A stretch of DNA of 46,979 bases from RGEC01 sp964475595 (lineage in GTDB: Bacteria > Bacteroidota > Bacteroidia > NS11-12g > UBA955): contig CAYYXG010000021.1 in the NCBI GenBank assembly GCA_964475595.1, positions 1 through 46,979 of the forward strand. Direction: 5' to 3'. This document shows positions 43,436 through 46,979 of the stretch, in pieces. Made by a program: the position numbers and the translations under genes. Below the pieces are notes generated by a model. It searched no databases. It was not told the origin of the DNA and worked only from the letters and a program-made list of their open reading frames with translations. Position 1 is the first letter of the stretch. Every line of letters begins with the position of its first letter.

Positions 43436-43520
43436 AGTTTTACGATCATTCTAAATACGAGGGTAAAGTTAGTGAATAACTACTCTCGTTCAGGAGATGA
43501 GGGTAAATTTTACGCTCGTT
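43430..43520. promoter_or_regulatory. Repeated palindromic sites upstream of fic
   Basis: Two related near-palindromes, AGTGTAAGTTTTACGATCAT (43430-43449) and AGGGTAAATTTTACGCTCGT (43500-43519), match at 16 of 20 positions, centred on GTAA..TTTTAC. A third half-type GAGGGTAAA lies at 43459-43467. The first overlaps the Fic -7 element. Autoregulation by the Fic C-terminal winged helix is the natural inference. Confidence 0.55.
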
Positions 43521-43560
43521 TTTATTTTGCCAAAGGCTGTATGGATAAACTGCTATCAAA

Positions 43561-43690
43561 GCTAACGTTTTGCAGATTGGCGATGGGCGGGCTTTTCAGC
43601 ACAAAAGTTAATTCGGAGAACTGAACTTTCGGCTACCTCAAAACTGTCTGCGGAGCACGAAACCCCGCCTATTGCCAATGTGCTGTTACC
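43561..43690. repeat. attC-like imperfect inverted repeat
   Basis: The left arm GCTAACGTTTTGCAGATTGG plus CGATGGGCGGG (43561-43591) is complementary, with small bulges, to the right arm CCCGCCTATTGCCAATGTGC plus TGTTACC (43664-43690); about 70 bp lie between. Ends of the GCTAAC/GTTAGC type and lopsided pairing resemble integron attC sites. It starts 8 nt after the stop of the secreted-protein gene, where a cassette's attC would be. No integrase gene is in view. Confidence 0.5.
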
Positions 43691-43698
43691 AGTAGTTT

Positions 43699-44955
43699 TT
43701 ATTCACCAGTCGGTATTGTGTTGATTTTTATTTGCTCATTCTTGAGAGAACTCTTAATAAATGAAATTTTAGCTTTTGGGTCATTAGCAAGGTCAGCAAG
43801 TGCTTTTTTCATTATATTAACATCGCTAGTTTCTTGTAAATATTCAGGATAAAGATTCCTGAGAAAATTATATTCTTGTTTTATTCTCTCATGCTCTTCT
43901 CCTTTCATAGCAATATTATTTTGTGTCTTGTAGTCTAAATAAAGTGATTTCAAAAGTATAGTTGCGTCATATCCGCTAACTTCTGTTATTACATCCTTCA
44001 AAATAAATTCATCTTTGAGGTCGTCTACGAAAAGGTAATTTCCATTTGCAGTGACATAATTTGCTCCGTTTAATTCTATGTTTGTTGCTATTTTTTTACT
44101 TTTAAAAGTCGTAACTTCTAGACGTCCAATTACAAATGCTTTATCAAGAAACTTCATTCTAGCATTTGGATAGTTTTCATAAATCTTTATCAGTGCATTC
44201 TTAGTTTCTTGAGGTAATTTGGTAAATAACTCCGCTAAGTCTTTTCCATCCTCTGATGACCAATTATATTCCCCAACATCTTCGATTTCCCAACTAAACT
44301 TTGCAATATCACCGCTAGAAAACGCAGAGCTTGCAGACACAAAAGGAAGATTTAGTTTTCCGTCCACTGAAGTTTCACTTGAAAATATACCAGTTATTTT
44401 TTGATTTAAACTAGGCTGTGATGTTTGTCGTATTTTCGTTTTTAAAACTCCTGGTGCAATCTTATAAATGATGTCTTCACCGTTATAAATGTAAATTGCA
44501 CCAATATATGCGTCTATTCCGTTTTCTTTACTAGTTTTTACATAGTTGCCATCACTTAATTTTAACTCGGTAAATTTTTCCATTACTCTTTTTAGTTCAT
44601 CTGTTTTAGGTTTAACAGCAATGTTGTACATTGTAATTACTGGGTTTTCCCCTTCAGAAATTGTGTACCTTTGAGATACATATCCTCCGCCTGTCAAATA
44701 CCCACGAACTAGTAAGGTGTTTCTTTTCGTTTTGTGAAAGTCAACAGGAAATGTAACGTCAGAACCAATTTGAAGAGTTCCCTTTGAAGAAAATGCTATT
44801 CCCGCTCCATTTGATTCAGTGCTTGATCCTAACCAATAGTCAAGTTGTGTAATCAGTTGTTCCGTTTTATTATTAATCTTCACTGTAATTGTCTTAGCTG
44901 AAACGGTCAAAGTGGAAAGAAAGACCATGGTCAGAATTGTGATTGTTTTTTTCAT
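43699..44955 (-). CDS. Secreted protein of unknown function
   Basis: A 418-residue protein with a signal peptide (MKKTITILTMVFLSTLTVSA). The N-terminal third is beta-rich (KTITVKINNKTEQLI, a repeated TVxI pattern); later parts are charged and helical (EDEFILKDVITEVSGYDATI). No domain or T9SS sorting signal is recognised. Genes in AT-rich blocks next to attC-like sites are often hypothetical cassettes, which fits here. The ATG at 44955 has no -7 element close to it. Confidence 0.65.
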   Translation of the reverse strand: MKKTITILTMVFLSTLTVSAKTITVKINNKTEQLITQLDYWLGSSTESNGAGIAFSSKGTLQIGSDVTFPVDFHKTKRNTLLVRGYLTGGGYVSQRYTISEGENPVITMYNIAVKPKTDELKRVMEKFTELKLSDGNYVKTSKENGIDAYIGAIYIYNGEDIIYKIAPGVLKTKIRQTSQPSLNQKITGIFSSETSVDGKLNLPFVSASSAFSSGDIAKFSWEIEDVGEYNWSSEDGKDLAELFTKLPQETKNALIKIYENYPNARMKFLDKAFVIGRLEVTTFKSKKIATNIELNGANYVTANGNYLFVDDLKDEFILKDVITEVSGYDATILLKSLYLDYKTQNNIAMKGEEHERIKQEYNFLRNLYPEYLQETSDVNIMKKALADLANDPKAKISFIKSSLKNEQIKINTIPTGE

Positions 44956-45294
44956 TTTGTTGTGTTTTAGATTATTATTACCATTTAGATTCGTCTTTAA
45001 AATTACTGGTAACTTGTTTATATGGATGATATTTACATCCTTATCTACCCAAAATGGACTGCTAAGGATATTTATATCTTCTCATAACTTATTTACACAC
45101 GCCACCAGACCTCCCCAATCACCCCAATTCCGGTGCGTTTGGCAAAGTTCTGTAGCATATTTTCTTCAAATATAGTATACTATTATAACTGATACAAGTT
45201 GTTTTTCTTTTCATTTTAAAGCCAACCGTATTCAATGATCTCCCTATCTATCTTGTTTTTCTAAAACACAATCCCAATTCCCTTCAAATCGCTG
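44956..45294. other. AT-rich intergenic region
   Basis: About 340 bases between divergent genes, with no gene, hairpin terminator or RNA recognised. It includes a short GC-richer stretch (about 45100-45160) with no symmetry, and ends in the MBL-gene promoter. Confidence 0.4.
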
Positions 45295-45302
45295 TATTTT
45301 CG
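45295..45302 (+). promoter_or_regulatory. -7 element of MBL-fold gene
   Basis: TATTTTCG (one mismatch) ends 4 nt (CCCC) before the ATG at 45307. Confidence 0.4.
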
Positions 45303-45306
45303 CCCC

Positions 45307-46734
45307 ATGAAACTCACGGTTTGGGGTGCAGCACAGCAGGTTACCGGCAGCAAGCATTTATTGGAATTGCCCGGTGGCACGCGGGTGCTGGTGGATTGTG
45401 GCCTGGACTATGATAAACGCAGTGAGTTTGAGGAGCGCAACAGCCGATTTCCTTTTGATCCCAAAAGCATTGATTTGCTGATATTGACGCATGCCCACAT
45501 AGACCACAGCGGCAATGTTCCCAACCTGATCCGTCAGGGTTTTAGCGGTAAAATTTTGTGTACCCCGCCTACGCTGGAACTCAGCGATTACCTGCTGCAG
45601 GACAGTCTGAATATACAGCGCATGGAAATTGCCGCAAAAATGAAGGCGCTGAAGCGGAAACACAATAAAAAGGGCAAACACTACGGTGGCAGCGAACCAC
45701 AGCCTTTGTATTCGCGCAAGCACATTGCCGATATGATGGACATGGCCCTGCTGATGGAATACGGCCACAAATACGAATTCAACGAAGAACTCAGCGTGGA
45801 GTTTCTGCAGGCCGGACACATATTGGGTGCAGGCAGTGCGGTGCTGCATGTGAAAACAACCGAAGGTGTTAAAACCATTGGTTTTACGGGCGATCTGGGC
45901 AATTACCAAAGCAAACTGGTTCCCGACCCGCAGCCCATGCCTCAGCCGGATTATATCATTTCCGAAAGTACTTACGGGGGCCGCAATCACGTGGTTTCAC
46001 CCATGCGTGCAGAAGAAGAACTGCTAAAACATGTGCAGGAAACCTGCGTGGAAAAGGGCGGTAAGCTGGTGATTCCCGCGTTTAGTGTGGGACGTACACA
46101 GGCCATCATTTTCACGCTCAATCAGTTGTTTCGCAGCGGCAGGCTCCCGCATATCAAGGTATTTACCGACAGTCCGCTGGCCATACGCAGCACCTCGGTA
46201 TATCAGCACAATGTAGACCACCTGAATGAGGAAGCGGCTGCATTTCAGAAGCAATATGGCTCTTTGTTTGATTTTCCGCTGTTGAACGTGGTGGAACATG
46301 AAAGAGAAAGCGATTTGTTAAGCGTATTGCCGGAGCCATGCGTGATTATTTCCGCGGCTGGTATGGTGGAAGGCGGACGCATACAAATGCACGTGAGAAA
46401 CAATGTGGGCGATGCACGCAACACCATACTGATAGCAGGTTTTTGTGCCGAGGGAACGCTGGGACACCGCTTGTTGCAGGGACAGAATTTTGTGGAGATT
46501 AACTACAAGCAAAGGCCTGTGCGTGCGGATATCAGAAGGACGGATGCATTTAGCGCCCACCCGGATCATGCGGGTTTGTTGAAATACCTGAAAGCCAGTG
46601 CGGGCAAGAATACCAAGGGTGTATTTCTGGTGCACGGCGATGCCCGACAGATGGAGCAGCTGGCTGCCGACATAGATTTCAGCCGCGCTATTATCCCTGT
46701 AAAAGGGCATAACTACAATCTGCTTGAGATGTAA
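45307..46734 (+). CDS. Beta-CASP metallo-beta-lactamase-fold hydrolase
   Basis: A 475-residue metallo-hydrolase of the RNA-specificity (beta-CASP) type. The N-terminal MBL domain has H62-A-H64-I-D66-H67 in LTHAHIDHSGNVP, and a later GFTGDLGN; the beta-CASP and C-terminal parts hold GRTQAIIFTLNQL, ISAAGMVEGGR and FSAHPDHAGLLKYL. Such proteins are RNA endo/exonucleases (COG1236-type, related to YSH1 and bacterial RNase J). It is cytosolic. The ATG follows a -7-like element directly. Confidence 0.9.
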   Translation: MKLTVWGAAQQVTGSKHLLELPGGTRVLVDCGLDYDKRSEFEERNSRFPFDPKSIDLLILTHAHIDHSGNVPNLIRQGFSGKILCTPPTLELSDYLLQDSLNIQRMEIAAKMKALKRKHNKKGKHYGGSEPQPLYSRKHIADMMDMALLMEYGHKYEFNEELSVEFLQAGHILGAGSAVLHVKTTEGVKTIGFTGDLGNYQSKLVPDPQPMPQPDYIISESTYGGRNHVVSPMRAEEELLKHVQETCVEKGGKLVIPAFSVGRTQAIIFTLNQLFRSGRLPHIKVFTDSPLAIRSTSVYQHNVDHLNEEAAAFQKQYGSLFDFPLLNVVEHERESDLLSVLPEPCVIISAAGMVEGGRIQMHVRNNVGDARNTILIAGFCAEGTLGHRLLQGQNFVEINYKQRPVRADIRRTDAFSAHPDHAGLLKYLKASAGKNTKGVFLVHGDARQMEQLAADIDFSRAIIPVKGHNYNLLEM

Positions 46735-46781
46735 CCTCTGTGTCCGAAGTCGGTAGACTTCGTGAAGCGGTAAAACTTTTC

Positions 46782-46979
46782 TATGCCACTCATACGGAGT
46801 TGAGGATTTATTTTGCGGCTGTGTTATTAATATATCGCCCCGATGGGGCTTATGCGTCCTGCTTTTAGAAAACACAAACCTGACGTAAACCGGCAAACCA
46901 GCGCATTTCAGCTCCGTAGGAGCGGCATTTTTATAGAAAATGCCATAATCGATACACGGAACTCCGAAGGAGTGAAATA
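46782..46979 (-). repeat. ~200-bp multi-hairpin repeat, copy 4 (inverted)
   Basis: The reverse complement of this region matches copy 3: it starts TATTTCACTCCTTCGGAGTT, with GGCATTTTCTATAAAAATGC(C) and GCTCCTACGGAGC, and continues to a divergent TATGCCACTCATACGGAGTT end at 46782-46801. The window may stop exactly at or just inside its border. Confidence 0.7.

Overview
The window comes from a member of the Bacteroidota, of a gliding or environmental type rather than a gut Bacteroides. Four signs support this. It carries type IX secretion (T9SS) parts (a Plug/DUF5103 protein and two PorG-like proteins) and at least four T9SS cargo proteins with C-terminal sorting domains. Promoter signals follow the Bacteroidota -7 consensus TAnnTTTG, and Shine-Dalgarno sequences are largely absent. 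Families largely confined to the phylum occur (DUF2452, DUF6364, DUF4221-like, fused E1 alpha/beta). There are no rRNA or tRNA genes, CRISPR arrays or insertion sequences that I can recognise. One 100-N assembly gap (32613-32712) interrupts a gene.

Layout. 1-4129: MFS transporter, SDR oxidoreductase, DUF2452 protein and T9SS Plug protein. 4130-9097: a lone AAA+ ATPase with its own promoter and terminator, a T9SS-secreted protein with an overlapping lipoprotein, and a small membrane protein. 9102-12827: uvrB and a VapC-type toxin-antitoxin pair, interleaved with three copies of a ~200-bp multi-hairpin repeat; a fourth copy, inverted, ends the window. 12892-22124: a 42-residue membrane peptide, fused 2-oxoacid dehydrogenase E1, membrane-anchored deacetylase, small T9SS cargo, O-antigen-type flippase overlapping dut, a rhodanese-thioredoxin lipoprotein, a secreted serine hydrolase and a methyltransferase. 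22198-27262: the envelope operon porG-porG-uppS-bamA. 27403-30394: aldehyde dehydrogenase, HU protein and an EamA transporter.

30499-34504 is an operon of a T9SS-secreted M1 metallopeptidase, an MbnP-like lipoprotein and an MbnH-like di-heme peroxidase. The MbnP/MbnH relationship points to a copper-binding protein matured by tryptophan oxidation. 34508-37186 is the cobalamin half of methionine synthase. 37281-39624 is an AT-rich accessory block: XRE regulator, Cys-rich secreted peptide, DUF4221-like lipoprotein and small lipoprotein. A DEAD-box helicase and a second SDR follow. A second AT-rich block (42336-44955) holds a self-inhibited Fic protein with a repeated operator and a secreted unknown protein, separated by an attC-like inverted repeat. 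The last gene is a beta-CASP metallo-hydrolase.

The most striking general feature is that about thirteen genes have a TAnnTTTG-like -7 element ending only 4-8 nt before the start codon. This suggests leaderless or near-leaderless mRNAs, and I used it to choose several starts.
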